Shown: piece after piece, positions 41,694-49,639 of the stretch
Layout of the letters: every line of letters starts with the position of its first letter
Position numbering within the stretch: position 1 is the stretch's first letter
NCBI RefSeq assembly: GCF_004348345.1
Contig: NZ_SMJZ01000033.1
Coordinates: forward strand, 1 to 52,933
Origin: Nonomuraea longispora
Lineage (GTDB): Bacteria > Actinomycetota > Actinomycetes > Streptosporangiales > Streptosporangiaceae
DNA length: 52,933 nt
Reading direction: 5' to 3'
Position numbers and translations under genes: made by a program
Notes under the pieces: generated by a model
What the model was told of the DNA's origin: nothing
Seen by the model: the letters and a program-made list of their open reading frames with translations, nothing else
Database searches by the model: none

Positions 41694-43085
41694 TCAGTAC
41701 ACCTCGATCCGGTCCATGCTGATCACGGTGCTCCCCGAGGCGGGGTTCTTCTCGCCGGTGACACGGACCCGCAGCGTGTGCCGGCCGGGCGGCAGGACCG
41801 GGCTCAGGTAGTTGAGCTGCTCGCCGACCCGGATGGCGCTGTAGTAGTCGACGCGCTGCTCGGGGCCGCCGTCGATGGAGATCGCCGCGATGCCGTTGCC
41901 GCGGTCGCGCACGCTCAGCAGGGCCGCACGGGTGCCGGTGAACGTGACGGTGGCGCTCGCGCCGGCCTCGCCGCTCCAGTGGTCGTCGCTCCAGAAGCAC
42001 TGGTTGCCGCAGCCGGAGCCCGACTGCCACGCGCCGGAGTAGGACACCTCCGGGTCGGTGTCGTTGATCACCGAGGTGGCCGCGCCGGGATCACCGGAAG
42101 GAAGGTCCTGCGTGGCGCCGGCGGCCAGCGGGCGGCCGAAGTCCGGCGTGCCGTCGGCTTTCCAGGTGAACTTCTGGACGCGGGTGGTGCGGAAGTCGTA
42201 GGTGTAGGTGCTGGTGTTCTTGCCGTGGTAGGCGATCCAGTCCTCGGTGCCGTCGGGCGATCGGAAGAACGAATGGTGACCCGGCCCCCACACGCCGGTG
42301 GCGTCGTTGCGCGAGAACACCGGCCCCGGATGCTGACGCCAGTTGGCGGCCACCATCGGGTCGGCGCCGTCCGCGACGCTCTTCATCCACAGCTGGTAGT
42401 CGGGCTTGCCCGTGTCGCAGGTGGAGTAGGTCAGGAACGTCCTGCCGTTGCGGTAGAGCGGGGTCGGCCCCTCCCGCACCTCGGTGCAGCCGCCGTCGGC
42501 AGGGATGGCGACCCTGCCGCCCGTGACCGTCCACGGGTTGCTCATGCGGGCGATGTAGAGCTGCGCCGGGCCGCCCATGCCGCGGCCCGGACCGGCCCAG
42601 ACGAAGTACTGCTGCCCGTTGTGGGTGATCGGCTCGCCGTCGATCGCGTACTCGCCGAAGTCGGCGATCTTGGCCTTGAAGGTGTACGGGCCCATCGGGT
42701 CGTCGCCTGCGGACTCCAGCACGTACATGCGGTGGTTGGCGTCGACCCCGTCGGAGGCGGTGTAGTAGACGTACCAGCGGGACCCGACATGGCGGAAGGC
42801 GGGCGCCCACATCTGGGTGTCGCGGCTGGGGTCGCTGTCGCGCCACACCACCTGTTCGGGCGCCGACAGCAGGGTGGCCAGGCTGGGCGACTTCCAGATG
42901 CCGATCCGGTCGCCGCGCGTGGTGGCCACGTAGTAGTCGCCGTCGTGGTACATCAGGCTGGGGTCGGCGCTTGGGTTGACGGGGTTGCGGAACGACTGCG
43001 TCGCTGCGCTCCCGGCGGCGGCGCCGGGGAAGATGCCCATGAGGACGATGAGGGTCGCGGCTAAGACGGCGGACAAGCGCGGCAT
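41694..43085 (-). CDS. Secreted glycoside hydrolase family 43 protein with C-terminal beta-sandwich
   Basis: A 463-residue secreted enzyme. A Sec signal peptide (MPRLSAVLAATLIVLMGIFP, cleaved near AAAGSAA) precedes a five-bladed propeller: RNPVNPSADPSLMYHDGDYY holds the catalytic-base Asp of GH43, MWAPAFRHVGSRWYVYY is a typical blade, and EVREGPTPLYRNGRTFL holds the probable acid Glu. From about residue 335 a separate domain (VSYSGAWQSGSGCGNQCFWS, SMDRIEVY at the end) resembles a carbohydrate-binding or CBM-like sandwich with two Cys. Arabinan or xylan side-chain removal is typical for the family. GGAAGGA precedes the ATG. Confidence 0.88.
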   Translation of the reverse strand: MPRLSAVLAATLIVLMGIFPGAAAGSAATQSFRNPVNPSADPSLMYHDGDYYVATTRGDRIGIWKSPSLATLLSAPEQVVWRDSDPSRDTQMWAPAFRHVGSRWYVYYTASDGVDANHRMYVLESAGDDPMGPYTFKAKIADFGEYAIDGEPITHNGQQYFVWAGPGRGMGGPAQLYIARMSNPWTVTGGRVAIPADGGCTEVREGPTPLYRNGRTFLTYSTCDTGKPDYQLWMKSVADGADPMVAANWRQHPGPVFSRNDATGVWGPGHHSFFRSPDGTEDWIAYHGKNTSTYTYDFRTTRVQKFTWKADGTPDFGRPLAAGATQDLPSGDPGAATSVINDTDPEVSYSGAWQSGSGCGNQCFWSDDHWSGEAGASATVTFTGTRAALLSVRDRGNGIAAISIDGGPEQRVDYYSAIRVGEQLNYLSPVLPPGRHTLRVRVTGEKNPASGSTVISMDRIEVY

Positions 43086-43207
43086 CGGGGTCCTTCCACG
43101 AAACCTGTCGAGGGATCTTTCCGATGGTCATGGATCGTGGTCAGCCCGTCAACGCCCTGGAACGACCCTCACCCGGGCGCGGCTCCCGCGGGGCGGCCCG
43201 CCCGTGC

Positions 43208-43810
43208 TCAGTCGTGTGCGGCGCGTCTCGTCAGCTCGTCCCAGACCTCCGCCACGCGGGCGTCCAGCTCGTCCAGGGAGCCTTCGTTCGGCACGACGAT
43301 GTCGGCCGCCGCCAGCCGCTCCTCCCGGCTCGCCTGGGCGGCGATGCGGGCTCTGGCGTCGGCCTCGGGCATGCCCCGGTGCTCGGCGAGCCGCCTGACC
43401 CGCACCTCGTCGGCCGCGTCGACGACGATGACGACGTCGTACATCGAAGCCAGGTTGTTCTCCACCAGCAGGGGCACGTCGTAGACCACGATCGCGTCGT
43501 CGGGCGCCTGCCTGCGCAGCTCCTCCACCCGCTCCCCCACCAGCGGATGGACGATCGCGTTGAGCTCGGCCAGCCGCTCGGCGTCGTTGAACACGACGGA
43601 CCCGAGCCGCTGCCTGTCGAGCGAGCCGTCCGGGTGGAGCACCTCGTCGCCGAACGTGGCCACCACCTTGGCCAGGCCCGGGGTGCCCGGCTCGACCACC
43701 TCACGCGCGATCTTGTCGGCGTCGATCACCATGGCGCCCCTGGCGGCGAGCCGCCTGGAGACCTCGCTCTTGCCCGAACCGATCCCGCCGGTGAGCCCTG
43801 TCGTCAACAC
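43208..43810 (-). CDS. coaE: Dephospho-CoA kinase
   Basis: Last step of CoA synthesis: phosphorylates the 3'-OH of dephospho-CoA. P-loop GGIGSGKS at residues 8-15, [16 protein letters not shown] (substrate Asp), VHPLVG and [12 protein letters not shown] are all family signatures; 200 residues is standard. It lacks the C-terminal GrpB extension found in mycobacterial CoaE. GTG start. In many actinobacteria coaE sits between rpsA and uvrB, as here but with several intervening genes. Confidence 0.96.
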   Translation of the reverse strand: MLTTGLTGGIGSGKSEVSRRLAARGAMVIDADKIAREVVEPGTPGLAKVVATFGDEVLHPDGSLDRQRLGSVVFNDAERLAELNAIVHPLVGERVEELRRQAPDDAIVVYDVPLLVENNLASMYDVVIVVDAADEVRVRRLAEHRGMPEADARARIAAQASREERLAAADIVVPNEGSLDELDARVAEVWDELTRRAAHD

Positions 43811-43853
43811 GCACCCGAGCCTATCGGCCGCTGCGCGGGCACGGAGCCGGTGG

Positions 43854-44333
43854 TCACGGCGGGGGCGAGGGATCCGCGGGCCTGCGCAGGTGCACCAGGG
43901 TCAGGTGATCGTCCATCCGCTCGCGGTGCGTCTCCCGGTAGCCGAGGCGGCGGTAGAGCCGTACGTTGCCCTCCGACAGATGGCCCGTGAACAGGTCGAA
44001 CGCGGACGCCTGCGGCACAGCCTCGTGCAGGGCGCGCAGCAGGGCCGTGCCCAGCCCCTGCCCCTGACGGTCCGGCGCGACCACGAGCCGGCCGACCACG
44101 CACGTCGTGCCTGACAGCTGCCCGCGCACCGCGCCGACGATCCTGCCCGCGTCGAGGGCCTTCAGCACGACGGCGCCCTCGATGGCCTTGCGCATCTGCT
44201 CCAGCGACTCGACGAGCGGCATGATGTACGGGTCGCCGTAGAGCTGGGCCTCGCTCACGTAGGCCGCCCGCTGCACGGTGAGGATCTCGCCCGCGTCCGC
44301 GGCCACCGCCCGTTCGATCAGCACGCGCAGCAC
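43854..44333 (-). CDS. GNAT-family N-acetyltransferase
   Basis: A 159-residue acetyltransferase. The acetyl-CoA loop is [20 protein letters not shown] (R/Q-x-x-G-x-G/A), preceded by [21 protein letters not shown] and followed by [20 protein letters not shown], the usual last GNAT motif. GGAGGG precedes GTG 44333, which begins 1 base after the hydrolase stop region. Substrate unknown. Confidence 0.9.
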   Translation of the reverse strand: MLRVLIERAVAADAGEILTVQRAAYVSEAQLYGDPYIMPLVESLEQMRKAIEGAVVLKALDAGRIVGAVRGQLSGTTCVVGRLVVAPDRQGQGLGTALLRALHEAVPQASAFDLFTGHLSEGNVRLYRRLGYRETHRERMDDHLTLVHLRRPADPSPPP

Positions 44334-44334
44334 C

Positions 44335-46011
44335 TTACCCTCCGGCCGCGCCCCGCGGGCTCATGCCTTCCACCAGCGCTCCCCCGCACGAGACGCCGCG
44401 GGCGGGCAGATCGCCCTTGACCAGGTAGTCGTGCACGCGGGTGCGCAGGCAGGTTGCGCGGAGTTTGCCTACGCCCTGCAGCAGGTAGGCGTCGTGCCCG
44501 TCGCCGTGCCGCAACACGACCGAGCCGGGGATGCGCCTGGCCGCCCGGGCCGCTGCGGATGCGGGCGTCTCGACGTCCAGCCGCCCGACCCCCACCAGCA
44601 CGGGCTTGCCCGTGTACGGCCTGGAGTGCCTGGGTTCCCGGCTCGGCCCCGCCCCCGTCAGGCCCAGGCACCGGCCGGCCTCGTGCCTCCCGCTCAGCCA
44701 CCCCGCCCGGGGCGCGACTGCGCGCAACCGCTCCTCCATGGCGAGGTACTGCCGGTATGAGGGCGCGTCCTGACACATCATCATCCGTGACACCGATCCC
44801 GCCTCGCCCTGGATGACGCCTGCCGACGGCTGCCCATGCCCGTCGTCCGCCGGCGCAGGAAATGCCAGGGACGCCAGAGGGCCGGCGTCGCCGGACGAGG
44901 CCGCCGACAGCGCTGCGGCCAGCTCGGGCCAGCGTTCCAGGGTGAGGCCGGCGTACACGGCCGCGGCAAGCCGGCGGGCGTTCACCGGGCTGCGCTGCCC
45001 GGCAGGCAAGGGCACCCGCCGGGCCAGGTCGTCGAAGACCGCCACGGCGTCGTCCCGGCCCAGCGGGCAGCCCAGGCGGGTACGGCACCAGTCGCGGAAG
45101 GTGTGGAGCTGGCGCTCCACCGCGCGGGCCCTGGCGATCACCCGCCGCTCCGGCACCGGTTCGGTGAGATCGGGCACGCCCTCCAGGTACATCCGCCCCA
45201 CGCGGGCCGGGAACGACTCCGCGTACGCCTGCCCGTGGACCGCCCCGTAGGAGTTGCCGAAGTACCGCAGCCGCTCCTCGCCGAGAGCGGCGCGCAGGGC
45301 GTCGAGGTCGTGGGCGACCTGCCACGGCGTGAGCCGGACGGCGCCCGCGGCGGCGCGGCAGCTCCTGCCGTAGGCGGCGTTGTCGCGGGCGTAGGCGCGC
45401 CAGTCGGCCGGGCGCCGGGCCAGTTGCAGCCGCAGCACGTCGGGGGGCGGCACGGCGCATCGTACGGCCGCCGCGCTGTCCCGGTCGCCGGACCCGCGCG
45501 AGTCCATGATCACGACGTCGAACCACCGCGTCAGCTCGCTCACCGTGTCGGGCCTGGCCCGCACGTCCTGCACGGAGGACGTCGCGCCGGTGTTCACCAC
45601 GAGGTGGCCGAGGCTGCGCCGCGGGTCCCGCGCGGGCATCCTGGCGACGTCGATCTCGGTACGGGCTCCGCGCCGCCTGGCCCAGTCGGCGGGCACGGAC
45701 AGCTTGGCGCACTGCAACCCGTCCCCGCAGCCCCACCAGGCCAGTTCTCGCCGCCTTCCCTTCTCCTGCCGGGCCGCACCGCCGCCGCCCGCGCCCGCCG
45801 CGACGCCGGCACCGGTCACCACCGGCACAACGCCCGCACCCGCCGCGACGCCCGCACCCGTCATCACCGGCGCGACGCCCACACCCGTCGCGGCCGGGGC
45901 GCCGCCCTGTGTGCCGTCCGTGCCGGTGACTGCCGGCACGGCTCCTGGCACGACCGCCAGCACGACCGCCGGCACGACCGTCATCCGCAACCTTCGCTGA
46001 CCCTTGCCCAC
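44335..46011 (-). CDS. Secreted alpha/beta hydrolase, tripeptidyl aminopeptidase-like (S33)
   Basis: A 558-residue exported hydrolase. A hydrophobic N-terminal signal (MTVVPAVVLAVVPGAVPAV) is followed by a low-complexity Gly/Ala/Val segment with a 15-residue unit repeated twice, then the catalytic part: WWGCGDGLQCAKLSVPADWA with two Cys, GNSYGAVHGQAYAESFPARV (nucleophile Ser), VLVGVGRLDVETP (acid Asp) and RHGDGHDAYL (His). The pattern matches Streptomyces SlpD/Tap-type mycelial proteases that release tripeptides. TAA stop one base before the GNAT start codon, so they are cotranscribed. The substrate specificity is inferred. Confidence 0.85.
   Translation of the reverse strand: MGKGQRRLRMTVVPAVVLAVVPGAVPAVTGTDGTQGGAPAATGVGVAPVMTGAGVAAGAGVVPVVTGAGVAAGAGGGGAARQEKGRRRELAWWGCGDGLQCAKLSVPADWARRRGARTEIDVARMPARDPRRSLGHLVVNTGATSSVQDVRARPDTVSELTRWFDVVIMDSRGSGDRDSAAAVRCAVPPPDVLRLQLARRPADWRAYARDNAAYGRSCRAAAGAVRLTPWQVAHDLDALRAALGEERLRYFGNSYGAVHGQAYAESFPARVGRMYLEGVPDLTEPVPERRVIARARAVERQLHTFRDWCRTRLGCPLGRDDAVAVFDDLARRVPLPAGQRSPVNARRLAAAVYAGLTLERWPELAAALSAASSGDAGPLASLAFPAPADDGHGQPSAGVIQGEAGSVSRMMMCQDAPSYRQYLAMEERLRAVAPRAGWLSGRHEAGRCLGLTGAGPSREPRHSRPYTGKPVLVGVGRLDVETPASAAARAARRIPGSVVLRHGDGHDAYLLQGVGKLRATCLRTRVHDYLVKGDLPARGVSCGGALVEGMSPRGAAGG
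45787..45876 (-). repeat. Two tandem 45-bp units in the hydrolase gene
   Basis: 45787-45831 and 45832-45876 are near-identical 45-bp copies encoding VVPVVTGAGVAAGAG and VAPVMTGAGVAAGAG. They lie in the linker between signal peptide and catalytic domain. Confidence 0.8.
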
Positions 46012-46099
46012 CGTGCCGCTCCTGCAGAGTTGTGCCGACAGCGCAGGTCAGCAGTCTGTCAGCGCTCCGCGGGCAGGTGGACGGCTTCGCCGAAGGCCG

Positions 46100-46558
46100 T
46101 CAGAGGTCCTCCCGGCCGACGTCGCGGATCGTCCGGAAAGCGGCGCGTATGCCCCCCACCAGGCGAGCCCGGCGCCGCCATGGCCACCATCTGGCTGGGG
46201 CTGTCCGCCTCTCCCAGGAGACGATGTCGTTGCCGCGCTCGGCGATGCGCCGCTTCGCCGTTTGGCGCGCCGTGGGTCACCCCGACCGGCACAACGCCTG
46301 GCCGGCACCCTCGCGTAGTGAGGCCACGACGACGACCCGCCGGTTCGGTCAGCCGGTAGAGGCCGTCGTCGGTGGGCACCAGGTCGCGGCGACCGGCTCG
46401 GCCCCCGGCCCTCGGCCGTCGAACTGCCTGTACCTCCCCACGAGGTAGGCCGGCTGCGCCACCGGCGAGTCGGTGCAGCCGTACGCGAGCGCCTGCGGCC
46501 CCCACAGGTCGTCGAGGTCGCTCTGCGGAAGGCCGAGGTGAAAGGGCTCGATGAGGTT
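46100..46558 (-). pseudogene. Decayed epoxide hydrolase gene
   Basis: From 46558 one frame reads NLIEPFHLGLPQSDLDDL, the N-terminal pattern of EphA-type epoxide hydrolases, and soon DSPVAQPAYLVGRYRQF, which belongs near the end of such proteins; the catalytic GHD-type core between them (about 200 residues) is missing. Beyond 46349 the message continues in other frames (GVVPVGVTHGAPNGE, then RRIAERGNDIVSW and GIRAAFRTIRDVGREDL, stop 46102-46100), the normal C-terminal landmarks but frameshifted. So a large deletion plus indels have destroyed it. No start with a ribosome site was found. Confidence 0.65.
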
Positions 46559-46670
46559 CGTGCCGGGCGACCCCGGATACGGATGCGGCAAGAGTGCCTC
46601 CGCGTTGACCGCCGGCTCACCGCACGGGCCTGCGTACCGGCAGGGGTCCCCGTGGTGGCTCCTGCGCGCG

Positions 46671-46704
46671 AAAAGCCCCGCAAGCGTCTGCGTGCGGGGC
46701 TTTT
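46671..46704 (-). terminator. Rho-independent terminator of rpsA
   Basis: AAAAGCCCCGCA (46671-46682) and TGCGGGGCTTTT (46693-46704) form a perfect 12-bp stem with a 10-base loop and a T run, 38 bases past the rpsA stop. It could also act from the other side. Confidence 0.9.
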
Positions 46705-46742
46705 CAGCAGGCCAGGGATCGAGCCGTAGCCTTAGGCGGACG

Positions 46743-48230
46743 TCAGCTCTGGCCGCCGGCGAGCTTCTCGCGCAGGGCCGCGAGCGCCTCGTCGGAGGCG
46801 AGCGCACCACTGGCGGGAGCCGACGACGAGCCGCCGCCGCCCGACTGGGCGGGCGAGTCGCCGCTGTAGGACGAGGGAGCGGCCTCGCCGGCCTCCGCCT
46901 CGGCCTTGCGGGCCTCCTCGATCTGCTTCCTGTGGGCCTCGAAGCGCTGCTGGGCCTCGGCGTACTGCCGCTCCCACTCCTCACGCTGCTTGTCGAAGCC
47001 CTCGAGCCACTCACCCGTCTCCGGGTCGAAGCCCTCGGGGTAGATGTAGTTGCCCTGGTCGTCGTAGGTGGCCGCCATGCCGTAGAGGGTCGGGTCGAAC
47101 TCGACCTCGGTGCCGACACCCTCGTTGGCCTGCTTCAGCGACAGACTGATGCGACGGCGGTCGAGGTCGATGTCGATGATCTTGACGAAGATCTCGTCGC
47201 CGACCTGGACGACCTGCTCCGGGATCTCCACGTGGCGCTCGGCCAGCTCGGAGATGTGGACCAGGCCCTCGATGCCCTCCTCGACCCGGACGAACGCGCC
47301 GAACGGCACCAGCTTGGTGACGCGGCCCGGAACGACCTGGCCGATCTGGTGGGTGCGGGCGAACTGCTGCCACGGGTCTTCCTGCGTGGCCTTGAGCGAC
47401 AGTGAGACGCGCTCGCGCTCCATGTCGACGTCAAGGACCTCGACCGTGACCTCCTGGCCCACCTCGACGACCTCGGACGGGTGGTCGATGTGCTTCCAGG
47501 ACAGCTCGGACACGTGGACCAGACCGTCGACGCCGCCGAGGTCGACGAAGGCGCCGAAGTTGACGATCGAGGAGACGACGCCCTTGCGGACCTGGCCCTT
47601 CTGGAGGGTGTTGAGGAACGTCTGGCGAACCTCGGACTGCGTCTGCTCCAGCCAGGCACGGCGCGACAGGACCACGTTGTTGCGGTTCTTGTCGAGCTCG
47701 ATGATCTTGGCTTCGAGCTCGCGGCCGACGTACGGCTGCAGATCGCGGACACGCCGCATCTCGACCAGGGACGCCGGGAGGAAGCCACGGAGGCCGATGT
47801 CGAGGATGAGACCACCCTTGACGACCTCGATGACGGTGCCGGTGACGATGCCGTCCTCGTCCTTGATCTTCTCGATCGTGCCCCAGGCGCGCTCGTACTG
47901 GGCGCGCTTCTTGGACAGGATCAGACGGCCCTCTTTGTCCTCCTTCTGGAGAACCAGGGCCTCGACGTGTTCGCCGACCTCCACGACGTCAGCAGGGTCG
48001 ACATCGTGCTTGATCGAAAGCTCGCGCGAGGGGATGACACCCTCGGTCTTGTAGCCGATATCGAGAAGGACCTCGTCTCGATCGACCTTGACGACGGTGC
48101 CCTCGACAATGTCGCCGTCGTTGAAGTACTTGATGGTCTCGTCGATCGCTGCGAGGAAGGCTTCCTCGGACCCGATGTCGTTGACCGCTACCTGCGGGGT
48201 GCTCGAGGTGGCCTCAGTGCTGGACGTCAT
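46743..48230 (-). CDS. rpsA: 30S ribosomal protein S1
   Basis: mRNA-binding ribosomal protein of 495 residues with four S1 OB-domains (about residues 37-105, 124-190, 210-278 and 295-364): GDIVEGTVVKVDRDEVLLDI, GIVTGTVIEVVKGGLILDIG, GQVRKGVVSSIVNFGAFVDL, GQVVPGRVTKLVPFGAFVRV. Four domains rather than six is usual in actinobacteria. A charged Glu/Ala helix and a Ser/Gly-rich tail (about 420-495) complete it. ATG 48230 begins MTSSTEATSST; the longer frame upstream lies in the 5' leader. It has its own promoter about 150 bp upstream and a strong terminator, so it is a single-gene unit. Confidence 0.97.
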   Translation of the reverse strand: MTSSTEATSSTPQVAVNDIGSEEAFLAAIDETIKYFNDGDIVEGTVVKVDRDEVLLDIGYKTEGVIPSRELSIKHDVDPADVVEVGEHVEALVLQKEDKEGRLILSKKRAQYERAWGTIEKIKDEDGIVTGTVIEVVKGGLILDIGLRGFLPASLVEMRRVRDLQPYVGRELEAKIIELDKNRNNVVLSRRAWLEQTQSEVRQTFLNTLQKGQVRKGVVSSIVNFGAFVDLGGVDGLVHVSELSWKHIDHPSEVVEVGQEVTVEVLDVDMERERVSLSLKATQEDPWQQFARTHQIGQVVPGRVTKLVPFGAFVRVEEGIEGLVHISELAERHVEIPEQVVQVGDEIFVKIIDIDLDRRRISLSLKQANEGVGTEVEFDPTLYGMAATYDDQGNYIYPEGFDPETGEWLEGFDKQREEWERQYAEAQQRFEAHRKQIEEARKAEAEAGEAAPSSYSGDSPAQSGGGGSSSAPASGALASDEALAALREKLAGGQS

Positions 48231-48381
48231 GTGTGGAATTGCTCCGAACGCGGACAGGATGTCGATGTGGCGGATGCGCGGCAGGCCCTCTTCCGCATCA
48301 AGCCGAGGAATGACGACATCGACGTGACCGAGCGCGAGCCCGCTCCGTCTGAGGCGCGCGCGAGCCCACAGCGCAGCGATC

Positions 48382-48410
48382 AGCATATGAGACGTTGGCC
48401 ACGGGGTCAA
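48382..48410 (-). promoter_or_regulatory. rpsA promoter
   Basis: TTGACC (48410-48405), 17-base spacer, TATGCT (48387-48382): near-consensus housekeeping promoter. It predicts a 5' leader of about 145 bases, long enough for autoregulation by S1, though no specific structure was identified. Confidence 0.75.
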
Positions 48411-48422
48411 TCCAGGGAGGGG

Positions 48423-49541
48423 TCAGTACGCGATGACCTGGCGCCCTCGCTTGGCGTCGATATTACCGCGTAGTTTCTCCGGGATGGAGATCCGGTCGGG
48501 ATCTCCATCGGAAACGTAGCGCTCACCAGGGTGCTTGCGCAGCCAGTCGAGCCAGTAGTCGGAGCACCACTTGCGGCACTCGCCCTTCTTGGCGTTGCTC
48601 TGGATGCGCTGGATCGCTCCCCGGTCGAACTTTTTCGCGTAGGGCGAAACCGACGGCTCGGCTCCGGCGAGGAACACGCCCGCGAAATCATAACGTGTGC
48701 CGTCCCACGCGCCGGCCCGCGCGGGCTTCTTCCCGCGGGGCAGCGAGCCGTACGGCAGCGCCATGGTCCTGGAGGCCGGCACGCCCAGCTGCTTCAGCAG
48801 GCGTTCGAGCCGGACGATCTGCTCGCGTACCTTCCGTCGCTTGATCGCCCGGAGGTCGGGGTGGCTCCAGGTGTGGTTGGCGACCTCGTGGCCGTGGTCG
48901 ACCAGCCAGCGCACGGCCACCGTCTGCGACGGCCTGTCGCGTAGCCCGAACGGCTCCTTGTTGATCCAGAACGTGGCCACCGGCCGGAAGGACGGGTGTT
49001 TCCTCGCGACCTCCTGCATCACGGCCACGGCCGTGCCGGGCGCGGGGTTGCCGGCGGCGTCGAGGGCGAAGTGGCTGGGGTGCCCGTCGTCGAACGTGAG
49101 CACGACGGGGAACCTCCCCGCCGGCACCCTGATGTCGCCGGCGACGAACTCGCCGGCCGTGATCGGCACGTAACCCTCCTTCGCCAGCCGCTCCAGCTCC
49201 TCCCTGAGCTGGGTGGGGGTCCTGTCGATGGAGGCCCGCCGTCTCGCGGTGATGCGGTGGTACATCAGCACCGGCACCAGGCCTGCCTCGTTGGCGCGCA
49301 CCTGGCGGGCGAACTCGGGCGTGGACACGACGCCGGGCGGCTGGCCCACCGGTGACGGGCTGGGCGGCGAGCCGGCCGACGGGGAGGACTGCCGAGGGCC
49401 GGCGCCCACCTCGGCGGCGTCGTCCGGCCGTGCGTGCGGCCGCGGCTCGTCAGGTAACAGGCTGAGCCCGATGATCGCGACTGTTATCACCACCACGTTC
49501 GCAACGCCGATGATCCGCGTGAGAGACGCTGGTAACCGCAC
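48423..49541 (-). CDS. Membrane-anchored polysaccharide deacetylase (CE4/NodB)
   Basis: A 372-residue protein with an N-terminal membrane anchor (IGVANVVVITVAIIGLSLL), a Pro/Ser-rich linker (about 35-75) and a NodB domain outside the cell. Motif 1 is VVLTFDDGHPS (catalytic Asp and metal Asp), motif 2 HEVANHTWSHPDL (metal His-x-x-x-His), motif 3 MALPYGSLPRG. The last 100 residues (KKFDRGAIQRIQSNAKKGEC) are less conserved with two Cys. Such enzymes deacetylate peptidoglycan, chitin or other glycans; the target is unknown. It ends just upstream of the rpsA promoter and lies between rpsA and polA. Confidence 0.9.
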   Translation of the reverse strand: MRLPASLTRIIGVANVVVITVAIIGLSLLPDEPRPHARPDDAAEVGAGPRQSSPSAGSPPSPSPVGQPPGVVSTPEFARQVRANEAGLVPVLMYHRITARRRASIDRTPTQLREELERLAKEGYVPITAGEFVAGDIRVPAGRFPVVLTFDDGHPSHFALDAAGNPAPGTAVAVMQEVARKHPSFRPVATFWINKEPFGLRDRPSQTVAVRWLVDHGHEVANHTWSHPDLRAIKRRKVREQIVRLERLLKQLGVPASRTMALPYGSLPRGKKPARAGAWDGTRYDFAGVFLAGAEPSVSPYAKKFDRGAIQRIQSNAKKGECRKWCSDYWLDWLRKHPGERYVSDGDPDRISIPEKLRGNIDAKRGRQVIAY

Positions 49542-49639
49542 AGAACTCCCGGGCCGCTCGGGTGAGAAACACGATCAGGTTAGTGCAGATCTCCCACGGC
49601 GGACGGCCCGCCAGGTCGTTGGCCGGGTCGGCGGCCGGG

